Made by a program: the position numbers and the translations under genes | Notes under the pieces: model-generated | Database searches by the model: none | What the model saw: the letters and a program-made list of their open reading frames with translations, nothing else | Told to the model about the DNA's origin: nothing | Source: Holdemania sp. Marseille-P2844 | Lineage (GTDB): Bacteria > Bacillota_I > Bacilli_A > Erysipelotrichales > Erysipelotrichaceae | Assembly (NCBI RefSeq): GCF_900120005.1 | Contig: NZ_LT635448.1 | Span: 329,151-393,150, forward strand | DNA length: 64,000 nucleotides | Direction of reading: 5' to 3' | Shown: one piece after another, positions 27,796-37,404 of the stretch | How positions within the stretch are numbered: the first letter of the stretch is position 1 | Layout: each line of letters starts with the position of its first letter

Positions 27796-28797
27796 GTGAT
27801 CAATGTTGCTAGATTTTCGGACAATGATAAAAGGATACTCTTCAGAAACACAGCTCATAAAATGGGGTTGAATGATACCGTTGTAGAAAAGGACTTCTGG
27901 GTTTGCTTTACACTCGATTATTTATTTCATCGGTCTCCTTGGATGGATTTTATAACATTTAAGGGGGGGACCAGCCTTTCAAAAGCCTTCAATCTGATCA
28001 GCCGGTTTTCGGAAGATATTGATCTGATCCTGGACTGGCGGATATTAGGATATGGCAAAGACGAGCCTTGGGAACAGCGTTCAAACACAAAGCAGGATGC
28101 ATTTAACAAAGAGGCCAACATCAGGGCAGAGATTTTTTTAAATGAAATTTTCTGCCCGGCAATCAGGAAGGATTTATCACAAGAGCTTGGCTGTGAAGTA
28201 AACATTAAAATGGATGAAAAAGAAAAGCAAACAGTCATTTTTTCTTATCCGAAACTGTTTACCAATACCGGAATCCTGCAGGTGATTCGTTTGGAAATTG
28301 GAGCCTTGGCGGCATGGACGCCAGCGATGACAGCCGAGATCACACCCTATGCCGCGAAGTATTATCCGGATATTTTTCGCCAGAAAAGCACCTCCATTTT
28401 GACTGTGGCTCCAGAACGGACATTTTGGGAAAAGGCTACAATCTTACATCATGAGGCGAACAGGCCGGAACATTTGGAAATGCCCCAGCGCTATTCCCGA
28501 CATTATTATGACGTATATCGAATGGCTGATTCCCCAGTAAAGGAATCTGCCTTTTCGCAGCTTGATCTTCTGAAGAAGGTTGTGAACTTCAAAATGAAGT
28601 TTTATCCACGGGCTTGGGCAAAGTATCCGGAAGCTGTGCCAGGGACGTTAAAGCTTATACCAGCGGAGTATCGTTTTGCAGCTTTGAAGGCAGACTACGA
28701 GGCTATGAAAGATATGCTTTTCGGAGATGTTCCTGAGTTTGAGACAGTTATCGCTGGAGTCCGGGAATTGGAAAAAGAAATCAACATGCTCAAATAA
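27796..28797 (+). CDS. AbiEii-type nucleotidyltransferase toxin
   Basis: A 333-residue protein of the AbiEii/AbiGii nucleotidyltransferase family. The catalytic signature GGTSLSKAFNLI followed by SEDIDL near residue 75 gives the GG-S...D-x-D pattern. Related toxins such as MenT add nucleotides to tRNA acceptor ends, blocking translation during phage attack. The GTG at 27796, five bases after the antitoxin stop with GAGAGGGA upstream, is the preferred start; an earlier in-frame TTG would overlap the antitoxin. Confidence 0.87.
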   Translation: MINVARFSDNDKRILFRNTAHKMGLNDTVVEKDFWVCFTLDYLFHRSPWMDFITFKGGTSLSKAFNLISRFSEDIDLILDWRILGYGKDEPWEQRSNTKQDAFNKEANIRAEIFLNEIFCPAIRKDLSQELGCEVNIKMDEKEKQTVIFSYPKLFTNTGILQVIRLEIGALAAWTPAMTAEITPYAAKYYPDIFRQKSTSILTVAPERTFWEKATILHHEANRPEHLEMPQRYSRHYYDVYRMADSPVKESAFSQLDLLKKVVNFKMKFYPRAWAKYPEAVPGTLKLIPAEYRFAALKADYEAMKDMLFGDVPEFETVIAGVRELEKEINMLK

Positions 28798-28818
28798 GCA
28801 TAATTCGGTGAGGATTTT

Positions 28819-29087
28819 GTGTTTTTAGATTATTTCCATCGTCCTGTGATGGCAACAGAAGAACGGGAAGAACGCTTTAAAACTATTATTTAAAGATCAA
28901 GGATCTGCCTCCGCTGATCCTTGATGACGAAGATCGGAATGTTTATTATGAAGCGCTGCAAGCGTATGACGAACAGGAAGATGCGGAAGCCATGCGGACG
29001 TTTATTGAATTTTCGTTGATCAAAGCATGGAAAAAAATGCATGAAAGAAAGCGCCTGAGAAATCAGTTGCTGGATCATAAACGCTGA
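28819..29087 (+). pseudogene. Remnant of a Fic-like protein C-terminus
   Basis: Two frames give decayed protein. The first (28819-28893) reads FLDYFHRPVMATEEREERF. After a frameshift, the second (to 29087) reads DLPPLILDDEDRNVYYEAL and ends KRLRNQLLDHKR. The DLPP...EDR..YYEAL pattern resembles the region after the catalytic motif of Fic proteins; the HPFxDGNGR motif is missing. It is probably what is left of a full fic gene next to the AbiE pair. A terminator still follows it. Confidence 0.5.
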
Positions 29088-29109
29088 AGACTGGAAACAG
29101 TCTTTTTTG
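29087..29109 (+). terminator. Rho-independent terminator after the AbiE/Fic-remnant segment
   Basis: AAGACTG and CAGTCTT form a perfect 7-base stem with a GAAA loop, followed by a run of T. It overlaps the stop of the Fic remnant, which supports that a real gene once ended here. Confidence 0.8.
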
Positions 29110-29248
29110 TTGTTATTTCTTGAGCATCATAGAAAATTGAATCAAATTGAGAGAGTGAAGGGGAATGAGGGTGAGAATTTCATTCGATCTGACTGCATGG
29201 GCTTTTCTTCAATATTGAGAGACGTTAAAGTAAAAGCAGGAAGGGAAC

Positions 29249-31303
29249 GTGATCGGAATGGAACCTGTTTTAATGGAAGATCTTGAACGTTACTGCTTTT
29301 TATCGAAGCTGACCGGAAATCACAATGAGGATCATCCGGTATTTGTCTGCGTTGTCGGACGGATGGATAAGGAAGCAAATTGTTACCGCTATACATTGAA
29401 AATGAATAAAAATGGAGAGTGGCGGACTGTCTGCGAGTTGGAAAAACCAGGCGTCCTGTTGTTTCTCGACGCGGATACGCTGTTGTTAAGCGGGGTGAAA
29501 TCCACGGATGTCCCAGCTCAGCCGAATTCTGCCCAAACCCGGTTTTCCACATTCTTGTGTTCGACGGAGGAATGGAAAGAAACGTTTGCGCTGCCGCTGA
29601 AGACGGCGGATGTTCAGCGATTAACGAAAACTCAGCTGTTGATCAAGGCGGAAATTCAGCTGGAAGCCGCCGATGCTTATGCTTTTAATCCGGAACAGGC
29701 TGAGGCCTGGCAAAAAACACAGCGGGAAAACGCCGATTATACCGTGCTGGAAGAACTGCCGTGGTGCGCGGATGGCCGCGGCGTTATTCAGGGAAAACGG
29801 ATGCGGTTGTTTGTTTACGACACATTAACCACAGAATTATTCCCGCTGACCGATCCGCGGATGAACTGCGGCAGCGTTTCCGCTTGTCCTGTATTGGGGA
29901 AAGCTTTGTTTACCGGGATGACCTACGAGCGGAAGGCTTCCCAACGCGAAGGCTTGTATTGCTTCGACGCTCAAACGGGAAGTATGACGACGCTGATTGA
30001 AGAAGGGGTTTACCGGCGGATCAAAGAGCCACGTTTTGTCAGCGGAACGATCGTGTTCGCAGCGACCGATGGACTGCGATATGGCAAGAATGAATCGCTG
30101 AACTTCTACACACTGAACCCGGATACCAGCGCTGTGACGCTGTTGGCAAAGCTGGATGATCCGCTGGGCAGCTCGATCGTTACCGACTGCCGGTTAAGCA
30201 GCGGCAGCGCGGTAAAAACGGACGGGACTTCGCTATACTTTACGATGACTCAAGGCTGGACGACGCCTTTATTCCAGCTTGATCTGAAAGGAAATCTCAG
30301 ACGCGTGCTGGATTTCAACGGTTCTATCGACGATTTTGACGTGACAGGACAAACCGTGCGGTTTGTCGGTCAGCGGGCCCATCGGCTTCAGGAAATCGAA
30401 CAGGCACAACTGCCGCAGGGCAAGCTGACTTCGCTGACGGGCTGGAACGCGGACGCGCTGGCGGATCGCGATGTCATCCAGCCGCGGTATCTGTCATTTC
30501 ATTCTGGCGGAAGGCAGATCGACGGCTGGGTTCTGACGCCATGGCATTATGATTCAAGCCAACGATATCCGGCGGTATTGGAAATCCACGGCGGACCCAA
30601 TACCGCTTATGGTGAAGTTTTCCACCATGAAATGCAGATGCTGGCGGGCAAGGGATATTTCGTTCTTTTCTGCAATCCGGTCGGCTCCGTCGGCCGCGGG
30701 GACGCGTTTGCGGATATCCGCGGGCGGTATGGCTGCGAGGATTATCAAAATTTGACTGATTTTCTCGACGAAGCCATTCAGGCCTATCCGGCGATCGATC
30801 CAAAACGAATCGCGGTGAGCGGGGGCAGCTACGGCGGGTTTATGGTCAACTGGATGATCGGCCATACACATCGCTTTGACTGCGCCATCAGTCAGCGCTC
30901 CATCGCCAATTTTATGACGATCTACGGTCTCAGCGACTTCGGCTATTATTTCGTGCGCGATCAGCTGAGCGCGGATCCGCTGAATGAACAGGATCAGGCC
31001 AGGCTGTGGCGCCATTCGCCGCTGCGCTATGCCGGACAGGTCAAGACGCCGACGCTGTTTCTGCATTCGGAAGACGATCATCGCTGTTCGATCAGCGAGG
31101 GCTTGCAGATGTTTACCGCTTTGAGCGATCGCGGCGTACCGACCCGGATGGTGTGCTTCAAGGGTGAACATCATGAGCTGAGCCGCAGCGGCAAGCCGCT
31201 GCACCGTCTGCGCCGGCTCGCGGAAATCCAGCGCTGGCTTGACCGCTATTGTCCAGCGAACGGATCATCGGAAGCGACGTTTTCAGGGAAAGAAGGACGT
31301 TAA
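29249..31303 (+). CDS. S9 family prolyl oligopeptidase / acylaminoacyl peptidase
   Basis: A 684-residue serine peptidase. The N-terminal half should be a beta-propeller that limits access to small peptides. The C-terminal alpha/beta hydrolase has the nucleophile in GGSYGGF (residue about 529), the Asp in SEDDHR and the His in GEHHELSRSG, the usual S9C triad. There is no signal peptide, so it is cytoplasmic. Start choice is uncertain: GTG at 29249 or ATG at 29258, both close to AGGAAGGGA. It sits just before operon B and may help break down peptide parts of the imported compound, but has its own unit. Confidence 0.93.
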   Translation: MIGMEPVLMEDLERYCFLSKLTGNHNEDHPVFVCVVGRMDKEANCYRYTLKMNKNGEWRTVCELEKPGVLLFLDADTLLLSGVKSTDVPAQPNSAQTRFSTFLCSTEEWKETFALPLKTADVQRLTKTQLLIKAEIQLEAADAYAFNPEQAEAWQKTQRENADYTVLEELPWCADGRGVIQGKRMRLFVYDTLTTELFPLTDPRMNCGSVSACPVLGKALFTGMTYERKASQREGLYCFDAQTGSMTTLIEEGVYRRIKEPRFVSGTIVFAATDGLRYGKNESLNFYTLNPDTSAVTLLAKLDDPLGSSIVTDCRLSSGSAVKTDGTSLYFTMTQGWTTPLFQLDLKGNLRRVLDFNGSIDDFDVTGQTVRFVGQRAHRLQEIEQAQLPQGKLTSLTGWNADALADRDVIQPRYLSFHSGGRQIDGWVLTPWHYDSSQRYPAVLEIHGGPNTAYGEVFHHEMQMLAGKGYFVLFCNPVGSVGRGDAFADIRGRYGCEDYQNLTDFLDEAIQAYPAIDPKRIAVSGGSYGGFMVNWMIGHTHRFDCAISQRSIANFMTIYGLSDFGYYFVRDQLSADPLNEQDQARLWRHSPLRYAGQVKTPTLFLHSEDDHRCSISEGLQMFTALSDRGVPTRMVCFKGEHHELSRSGKPLHRLRRLAEIQRWLDRYCPANGSSEATFSGKEGR

Positions 31304-31366
31304 CCGCCTCCCTTTTTCCTTGCTGAAAAGAAAGGAAAATCCCGTCGAATCCGGTCCGAAATAAGA

Positions 31367-31395
31367 TTGACACCTCTGACGAAATCGCTTACAAT
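31367..31395 (+). promoter_or_regulatory. Promoter of M81/GH1 operon B
   Basis: TTGACA (31367-31372) and TACAAT (31390-31395) are 17 bases apart. The -10 region ATCGCTTACAAT matches that of operon A at 8092-8103. Confidence 0.8.
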
Positions 31396-31407
31396 AAAAA
31401 CGAAGTT

Positions 31408-31440
31408 GGATTGTTATTGTTTTATAAAACAAGCAAAACC
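31408..31440 (+). promoter_or_regulatory. Second ribonucleic antiterminator (RAT) site
   Basis: GGATTGTTATTG...CAAGCAAAACC matches the operon A RAT at 8116-8148 except for two bases in the apical part. No antiterminator gene lies in this operon, so the protein encoded at 8687 probably acts here in trans. Confidence 0.88.
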
Positions 31441-31478
31441 AATTTGCAGGGCTTTTGTTCTGCAGATTGGTTTTTTTG
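31436..31478 (+). terminator. Conditional terminator overlapping the second RAT
   Basis: CCAATTTGCAG pairs with CTGCAGATTGG and is followed by TTTTTTT. The 5' arm overlaps the RAT, giving the same antitermination switch as in operon A. The inner loop sequence differs between the two copies while the stem function is kept. Confidence 0.88.
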
Positions 31479-31545
31479 TTTTTCAGGGTAGTTGTCCATA
31501 AAATTACAGTTCAGCTTGCAGGACATGGAAAGAGAGGAATTCCTT

Positions 31546-32994
31546 ATGAAAGTCTTGATCGGCCAGTTTGTTACGGAATCCAACGCCAACATTCCCCATC
31601 AGTGTGAAATCACGGATTATGACATCGCCTTCGGCGAGGAATGTATCCAGAAGATGCAGATCCGTCCGGTTTTTGAGAAGCACGGGATCGAGCTGATTCC
31701 TTCGATTTACGCCAATGCCGGAGCGGCGGGCGTCGTCAGTCAACACGCGTTCGCTTATATTGAAAGCTGCTTTCTGAAGGCGGTACGGGAACATCTCCAT
31801 GAGATCGACGGAATTTATTTCATGCTTCATGGCGCGAGCGAGGTCGCGGAGCTGGAAGGCGGATCCGGTGATCATCACATTCTTCAGGAAGTCCGCAAGC
31901 TGGTCGGCCCTTATGTTCCGATCGCGGTGGCCTGTGATCCACATGGCAATCTGAAACAGGACTATGTCGAATCGATTCAGATTCTGCGCAGCTATCGGCA
32001 GTCGCCGCATACAGATAAGGAAGAAACCTATGAAAAGGTGACGAGCTTGTTATGCGAGCTGCTGAAGCACCGCCAGGCAATTCACGCCGTGTACCGCAAG
32101 CTGCCGTTAATTCTGGGCGGGGAACAGAGCGTTTCCGCAGACGAACCGGTGCGCTCAATCAACCGGTACATGGACGAACTGGAACAGGATCCGCGGATTC
32201 AGAGCTGTTCCTGGCATGTCGGCTATATCCGCCATGACTGCGACGTCGCCGGCTGTGGCATCGTCGTGGTGCCGGCCCGGACCGAGGATCAGGCTTATGC
32301 GGAAACGATCGCCGATCAGTTGGCGGCGTATGTCTGGGACCGCCGCCATGAATTCCATTACACTGGTCTGACCGCAAAGCCCGAGGAAGCGCTGGCGATG
32401 ACGCTGGAGTTTGAGGGCAGCCCGGCGGTGATCACCGATTCCGGAGATAATACGACCTCCGGCGCAACCGGCTGGAACACGTTTGTGCTGCGTCAGGTGT
32501 TAGCGGTGGAGGCACTGAAAAAAAGCTTCCTGTTCGCACCGATCTGCGATCCGAAGACCGCGGATCAGCTGAAAACCTGTCAGCCGGGCGAAACAGTCCG
32601 GATTGATCTGGGCGTGGGCTACGACGCGCTTTCAGAAAGCGTCCCGCTGGACGTCGTCGTGAAAAGCCATGGTGAAATCGCGCGTTTTGTCGGCGAGGAA
32701 CTGATCAAAGTCTTCGGCAGCTGCACGCTGGTAAGCGTCAAAGACCGGCCGATTGATATTATCATTTCAAACACCAGCCAGCCGATCATCGTCAACCCGC
32801 AGCTGCGCCACCTCGGCATCGAATGGACGGATTACGACGTCACGGTCGTGAAACAAGGCTATATCTTCCCGGATTTCAAAGCGCAGGCCCAATTCTACGT
32901 CATGTCGCTGACCGACGGTGCGACCCCGCAGGACACCGCTTCGATTCCCTTCAAGCGGATCATGCGGCCGATGTTCCCGATCGATCAGATTTAA
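31546..32994 (+). CDS. M81 family metallopeptidase, paralog 4
   Basis: A 482-residue M81 protein and the first gene of RAT-controlled operon B. Likely zinc ligands are D131, H133 (ACDPHGN) and H155 (SPHTD). It resembles paralog 1 of operon A most (for example TTSGATGWNTF and an IPSIYANAG start region), so the two RAT-controlled first M81 genes look like counterparts. It carries an ELEGGSGDHH insertion of two residues relative to most cluster B copies. The ATG at 31546 has GAGAGGA upstream. Confidence 0.9.
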   Translation: MKVLIGQFVTESNANIPHQCEITDYDIAFGEECIQKMQIRPVFEKHGIELIPSIYANAGAAGVVSQHAFAYIESCFLKAVREHLHEIDGIYFMLHGASEVAELEGGSGDHHILQEVRKLVGPYVPIAVACDPHGNLKQDYVESIQILRSYRQSPHTDKEETYEKVTSLLCELLKHRQAIHAVYRKLPLILGGEQSVSADEPVRSINRYMDELEQDPRIQSCSWHVGYIRHDCDVAGCGIVVVPARTEDQAYAETIADQLAAYVWDRRHEFHYTGLTAKPEEALAMTLEFEGSPAVITDSGDNTTSGATGWNTFVLRQVLAVEALKKSFLFAPICDPKTADQLKTCQPGETVRIDLGVGYDALSESVPLDVVVKSHGEIARFVGEELIKVFGSCTLVSVKDRPIDIIISNTSQPIIVNPQLRHLGIEWTDYDVTVVKQGYIFPDFKAQAQFYVMSLTDGATPQDTASIPFKRIMRPMFPIDQI

Positions 32995-33037
32995 AGCCAG
33001 TAAGTTCGAATCAATGTGTTCCAAGGAGGAAATCAAG

Positions 33038-34480
33038 ATGAAAGTTATGGTAGGCTTATTTACAACTGAATCCAACGCCAACGTGCCGGGGAAAAACGAG
33101 ATCGGCAGCTACGATCTCGGCTTCGGCGACGACTGTGTCCGCAAGCTGCGGGTCGGCGAGGTATTCCAGGCCGCCGGGATCGATGTGATTCCGTCCGTGT
33201 ATGCCAGCGCCGGGGCCTCCGGCGTGATCACGCGCGAAACCTTCGATTACATCGAATCGCTGTTTGTCCGCACGGTCAAGGAACATCTCCATGAGATCGA
33301 CGGCATCTATCTGCATCTGCACGGCGCCAGCGAGGTGGAAGGTCTGGGTTCGGGGGATCATCACATCCTGGCCGCGATCCGCAAGCTGACCGGCCCGTAT
33401 CTGCCGATCGCTGTAGCCTGTGATCCGCATGGCAACCTGTGCCAGGAATATGTGGACAACTGCACGATTCTGCGCAGCTACCGTGAATCTCCGCACACCG
33501 ACGCGGATGAAACCAAACGTCAGGTCGCGCAGATGTTATGCGATCTGTTGAAGCACCGTCAGAACATTCATGCGATTTACCGCAAGCTGCCGTTAATCCT
33601 CGGCGGGGAACAGAGCGTGTCGACGGATGAGCCGGTTCGCTCGATCAATCAGTTTATGAATGAGCTGGAACAGGATCCGCGGATCTTGAGCTGTTCCTGG
33701 CATGTCGGCTACATCCGTCACGACAGCGACGTCGCCGGCTGCGGCATCGTCGTGGTGCCGGCTACGGAAAAAGACAGCGCTTATGCGGAAACGGTTGCGG
33801 ATCAGCTGGCTGCCTATGTCTGGGACCGCCGGCATGAATTTCACTACACCGGCCTGACCGCGAAACCGGAAAAAGCGATGGAAATGGCGCTGGCCTTTGA
33901 AGGCAAGCCGGTATTTATCACCGATTCCGGGGATAACGTTACCTCCGGCGCGACCGGCTGGAATACGTTTATTTTACGTCAGGTGCTGGCCGTTCCGCAG
34001 CTGACCAAGCGCTTCCTGTTTTCCAATATCTGCGATCCGGATACCTGGCTGCTTCTCGATTCGCTGCCGTCCGGGACAGAAACTCAGATCACGCTGGGCG
34101 TTGGCGCTGACGCGAATTCCGCACCGGTTACGCTCGATGTGATCGTGCGAAGCAAGGGCAGTCTGCGCGGATATCTGATGCATGATCACGACGCGCATTA
34201 CGGGGATGCCGTTGTCGTGTCCGTCAAGGGTCTGCCGATCGAGATCAGCGTGGCGTCCACGCGCCAGACGATGTGTGAGAAACATCAGTTTGATGCGCTG
34301 GGGATTGATTGGGATGATTACGACGTAATCGTCGTCAAACAGGGCTATATCTTCCCGGATCTCAAAGCGAAGGGCCAGTTGTGCATCATGTCGCTGACCG
34401 GCGGCGCGACGCCGCAAGATACCGCCTCAATTCCGTTCAAGCGGATTCAGCGGCCAATGTTCCCGATCGACGAGATTTAG
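33038..34480 (+). CDS. M81 family metallopeptidase, paralog 5
   Basis: A 480-residue M81 protein. Expected zinc ligands are D129, H131 and H153; E11, H95 of HGAS and TDSGDNVTSGATG (residues about 295-307) are conserved. The start at 33038 follows a strong AAGGAGG; longer in-frame extensions overlap paralog 4 and are not protein-like. The spacing to paralog 4 is 43 bases. C-terminus PMFPIDEI is shared with most copies, which suggests a structural or oligomer role for the tail. Confidence 0.9.
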   Translation: MKVMVGLFTTESNANVPGKNEIGSYDLGFGDDCVRKLRVGEVFQAAGIDVIPSVYASAGASGVITRETFDYIESLFVRTVKEHLHEIDGIYLHLHGASEVEGLGSGDHHILAAIRKLTGPYLPIAVACDPHGNLCQEYVDNCTILRSYRESPHTDADETKRQVAQMLCDLLKHRQNIHAIYRKLPLILGGEQSVSTDEPVRSINQFMNELEQDPRILSCSWHVGYIRHDSDVAGCGIVVVPATEKDSAYAETVADQLAAYVWDRRHEFHYTGLTAKPEKAMEMALAFEGKPVFITDSGDNVTSGATGWNTFILRQVLAVPQLTKRFLFSNICDPDTWLLLDSLPSGTETQITLGVGADANSAPVTLDVIVRSKGSLRGYLMHDHDAHYGDAVVVSVKGLPIEISVASTRQTMCEKHQFDALGIDWDDYDVIVVKQGYIFPDLKAKGQLCIMSLTGGATPQDTASIPFKRIQRPMFPIDEI

Positions 34481-34492
34481 GGGACAGAGTTC

Positions 34493-35935
34493 ATGAAGGT
34501 TTTAATCGGCTTCTTCACCACCGAGTCCAACGCGAACATCCGGCAGAAAGCGACGCTGGCGGATTATGATCTGGCATGGGGTGAAGACTGCCTGAAAAAA
34601 AACAAAGTCAGCGACGTTTTCAGCCAGGCCGGGATTGAGATGATTCCCTCGCTGTATGCCAATGCGGCCGGGGCTGGTGTGATTGAAAGAAAGGCGTTTG
34701 AGTATATTGAAACCAATTTCTTAACGGCGGTACGGAAACATCTGCACGAGCTGGATGGGATTTATCTGCATCTGCACGGCGCCAGTACCGTGGAGGGGTT
34801 AGGCTCCGGCGATCATCACATTCTGAAAAAAATCCGGGAGCTGACCGGGCCGTATCTGCCGATTGCCGTGGTGTGCGATCCGCATGGGAATCTCACGCAG
34901 GAATATGTTGAAGCCTGTACGATTCTGCGCAGTTATCGGGAAAGTCCGCATACCGACGCGGATGAAACGAAACGGAAGGTGGCTCAACTGCTTTGCGATC
35001 TGTTGAAAAACCGCCGGAATATCCATGCGGTTTACCGCAAGCTGCCGTTAATTCTCGGTGGAGAACAGAGCTTGTCGGCGGATGAACCGGTGCGTTCGAT
35101 CAATCGGTATCTGGATGAGCTGGAACAGGATCCGCGGATCTTAAGCTGTTCCTGGCATGTCGGCTATCTGCGTCACGATTGTCCGGAGGCGGGATGCGGC
35201 ATCGTCGTCGTTCCGGCCAGCGGAAAGGATCAGGCGTATGCGGAGACGATCGCTGATCAGCTGGCGGAGTATGTCTGGCAGCGGCGGCATGAATTCCACT
35301 ATACGGGATTGACGGCAAAGCCGCAGGAAGCTTTGCGGATGGCGCTGGAATTTGATGGCAAGCCGGTGTTTCTGACCGATTCCGGAGATAATGTGACCTC
35401 GGGCGCCAGCGGCTGGAATACCCGTGTGCTGCGGCAGTTTCTCGCTGTCGGTCATTTACAGAAACGCGTCCTGTTCGCGTCGATCTGCGATCCCAAGGCC
35501 GTTAACCAGCTGCAGGATCACGCGGTCGGCGAACGCGCGGTCTTTAATTTGGGCATGAATGCCGACGTTCATTCGGAAAGCGTCGCCTTGAACGGCACGA
35601 TCATCGCGAAGGGACCGTTAATGGGCAATCTGTGGAGCGGGCGTCAGCGGGTTTGGGGACAAACCGTCACCGTCCGGCTGGAAACGAAACCGATCGACGT
35701 CTTGATCGCTTCCAAAAATAACACGCTGTGCGAACAGCACCAATACGAGGCTGCGGGCGTGGATTGGGATGATTACGACGTGATCGTCGTGAAGCAGGGC
35801 TATATCTTCCCGGAATTAAAGGCGAAAGGGAAACTGTGCGTGATGTCGCTGACCGACGGCGCGACGCCGCAGGACACCGCCTCGATTCCCTTCAAGCAGA
35901 TTCAACGCCCGATATTTCCGATTGATGAGATTTAA
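34493..35935 (+). CDS. M81 family metallopeptidase, paralog 6
   Basis: A 480-residue M81 protein with D129, H131 and H153 as likely metal ligands. It starts 12 bases after paralog 5, with GGGGACAG as a weak ribosome site, so it is probably coupled to it. Differences from paralog 5 cluster in the region around residues 355-420 (for example LMGNLWSGRQRVWG), the variable zone in all copies, which may shape substrate choice. It shares LRHDCPEAGCG with paralog 9. Confidence 0.9.
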   Translation: MKVLIGFFTTESNANIRQKATLADYDLAWGEDCLKKNKVSDVFSQAGIEMIPSLYANAAGAGVIERKAFEYIETNFLTAVRKHLHELDGIYLHLHGASTVEGLGSGDHHILKKIRELTGPYLPIAVVCDPHGNLTQEYVEACTILRSYRESPHTDADETKRKVAQLLCDLLKNRRNIHAVYRKLPLILGGEQSLSADEPVRSINRYLDELEQDPRILSCSWHVGYLRHDCPEAGCGIVVVPASGKDQAYAETIADQLAEYVWQRRHEFHYTGLTAKPQEALRMALEFDGKPVFLTDSGDNVTSGASGWNTRVLRQFLAVGHLQKRVLFASICDPKAVNQLQDHAVGERAVFNLGMNADVHSESVALNGTIIAKGPLMGNLWSGRQRVWGQTVTVRLETKPIDVLIASKNNTLCEQHQYEAAGVDWDDYDVIVVKQGYIFPELKAKGKLCVMSLTDGATPQDTASIPFKQIQRPIFPIDEI

Positions 35936-35948
35936 GGAGGGAAAAAGG

Positions 35949-37391
35949 ATGAAAGTTATGATCGGCACGTTGTATGCCGAATGCAACGATCAGATTCCAA
36001 CGCGGGCCCGGCTGGAAAATTTCGATCTGGCCCGGGGCGAAGCCTGTATTGATAAAATGAAGATCCGGTCTGTCTTTGAACAAGCGCAGATCACGCTCAT
36101 TCCGGCGCAGTATGCCGACGGCGGATCGACCGGTGTGATCGAGCGGTCAGCTTACGATTATATTGAATCCCAGATGCTTCAGACGTTAAAAACGCATCTT
36201 CACGAACTGGACGGAATCTATTTGTTTCTGCACGGCGCCAGTGAGGTGGAAGGGATGGGGTCTGGCGAACATCGGCTGCTGAAAAAAATCCGGGAGCTGA
36301 CCGGGCCGTATCTGTCGATAGCTGTCACCGCTGACCCGCACGGCAACCTGTGCCGGGACTATGTGGAACAATGCACGATTCTGCGCAGCTACCGTGAATC
36401 ACCGCACACCGACGCCGACGCGACGAAACGCCGAGTCGCGCAGATGTTGTGCGATCTGTTAAAAAAACGGCAGAATATCCATGCCCTTTACCGCAAGCTG
36501 CCGTTGATCTTAGGCGGGGAACAGAGCGTGTCGACGGATGAACCGGTGCGCTCAATCAATCAGTATATGGATGAGCTGGAACAGGATCCGCGGATTTTAA
36601 GCTGTTCCTGGCATGTCGGTTATATCCGTCACGATACCGACGTCGCCGGCTGCGGCATCGTCGTGGTGCCGGCCACGGAAAGCGACAGCGCTTATGCGGA
36701 AACGATTGCGGATCAGCTGGCGGAATACGTCTGGCAAAAACGCCATGAATTCCACTACACCGGTCTGACTGCCGGTTTGGAGGAAGCGCTGGACATGGCT
36801 GTCAATTTTGAAGGCAAACCGGTGTTTATCAGCGATTCCGGGGATAATGTCACCTCCGGGGCGACCGGTTGGAACACGTTGGTATTACGCCGTGTATTGG
36901 CGCGGAAGACGCGGACAAAATCATTTCTGTTTGCGGCAATCTGCGATCCCGGAGCATTTGGGAAGCTTAACGCCCTGGCGGTGGGATCCGCCGCGGAGTT
37001 TACGCTGGGCGTCAATCATGACGCCTGCTCAGAAAGCGTGGCGCTGCGGGGAACGGTCAAAGCCAAAGGCAAGCTGATGGGCTATGCGCTGCATGACGTC
37101 AACGCGGTGTTCGGCGAATGTGTCGTTGTATCGCTGCAGGATGAGAACATCGACGTGATTGTCAGCAGCACCCGGCAGGTGCTGTGCGAGCAGCATCAGT
37201 TTGAAAACGCCGGCGTGAACTGGGACGATTACGATGTGATCGTCGTGAAGCAGGGCTATATTTTCCCAGAGTGCAAGGCGAAGGGCAGACTGTGCGTCAT
37301 GGCGCTGACCCCGGGAGCGACGCCGCAGAACACCGCGATGATTCCGTTCAAGCGGATTCAGCGCCCGATGTTTCCGATCGATCAAATATAA
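35949..37391 (+). CDS. M81 family metallopeptidase, paralog 7 (divergent N-terminal motifs)
   Basis: A 480-residue M81 protein. Metal-ligand motifs D129/H131 (TADPHGN) and H153 (SPHTD) are intact. Otherwise conserved N-terminal ESNAN is ECNDQ, SGDHH is SGEHR, TDSGDN is SDSGDN, and LTDGATPQDT is LTPGATPQNT. These changes lie near conserved motifs, so altered specificity is likely, with retained catalysis. The stop of paralog 6 overlaps its ribosome site (TTTAAGGAGGG), showing tight coupling. An M20 amidase follows 13 bases downstream. Confidence 0.88.
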   Translation: MKVMIGTLYAECNDQIPTRARLENFDLARGEACIDKMKIRSVFEQAQITLIPAQYADGGSTGVIERSAYDYIESQMLQTLKTHLHELDGIYLFLHGASEVEGMGSGEHRLLKKIRELTGPYLSIAVTADPHGNLCRDYVEQCTILRSYRESPHTDADATKRRVAQMLCDLLKKRQNIHALYRKLPLILGGEQSVSTDEPVRSINQYMDELEQDPRILSCSWHVGYIRHDTDVAGCGIVVVPATESDSAYAETIADQLAEYVWQKRHEFHYTGLTAGLEEALDMAVNFEGKPVFISDSGDNVTSGATGWNTLVLRRVLARKTRTKSFLFAAICDPGAFGKLNALAVGSAAEFTLGVNHDACSESVALRGTVKAKGKLMGYALHDVNAVFGECVVVSLQDENIDVIVSSTRQVLCEQHQFENAGVNWDDYDVIVVKQGYIFPECKAKGRLCVMALTPGATPQNTAMIPFKRIQRPMFPIDQI

Positions 37392-37404
37392 GGAGAACAA
37401 GAAG

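Noticed and set aside
31313..31339. TTTTCCTT/AAGGAAAA inverted repeat after the S9 peptidase
   Set aside because: No GC-rich stem and no terminal T-run, so not called a terminator.
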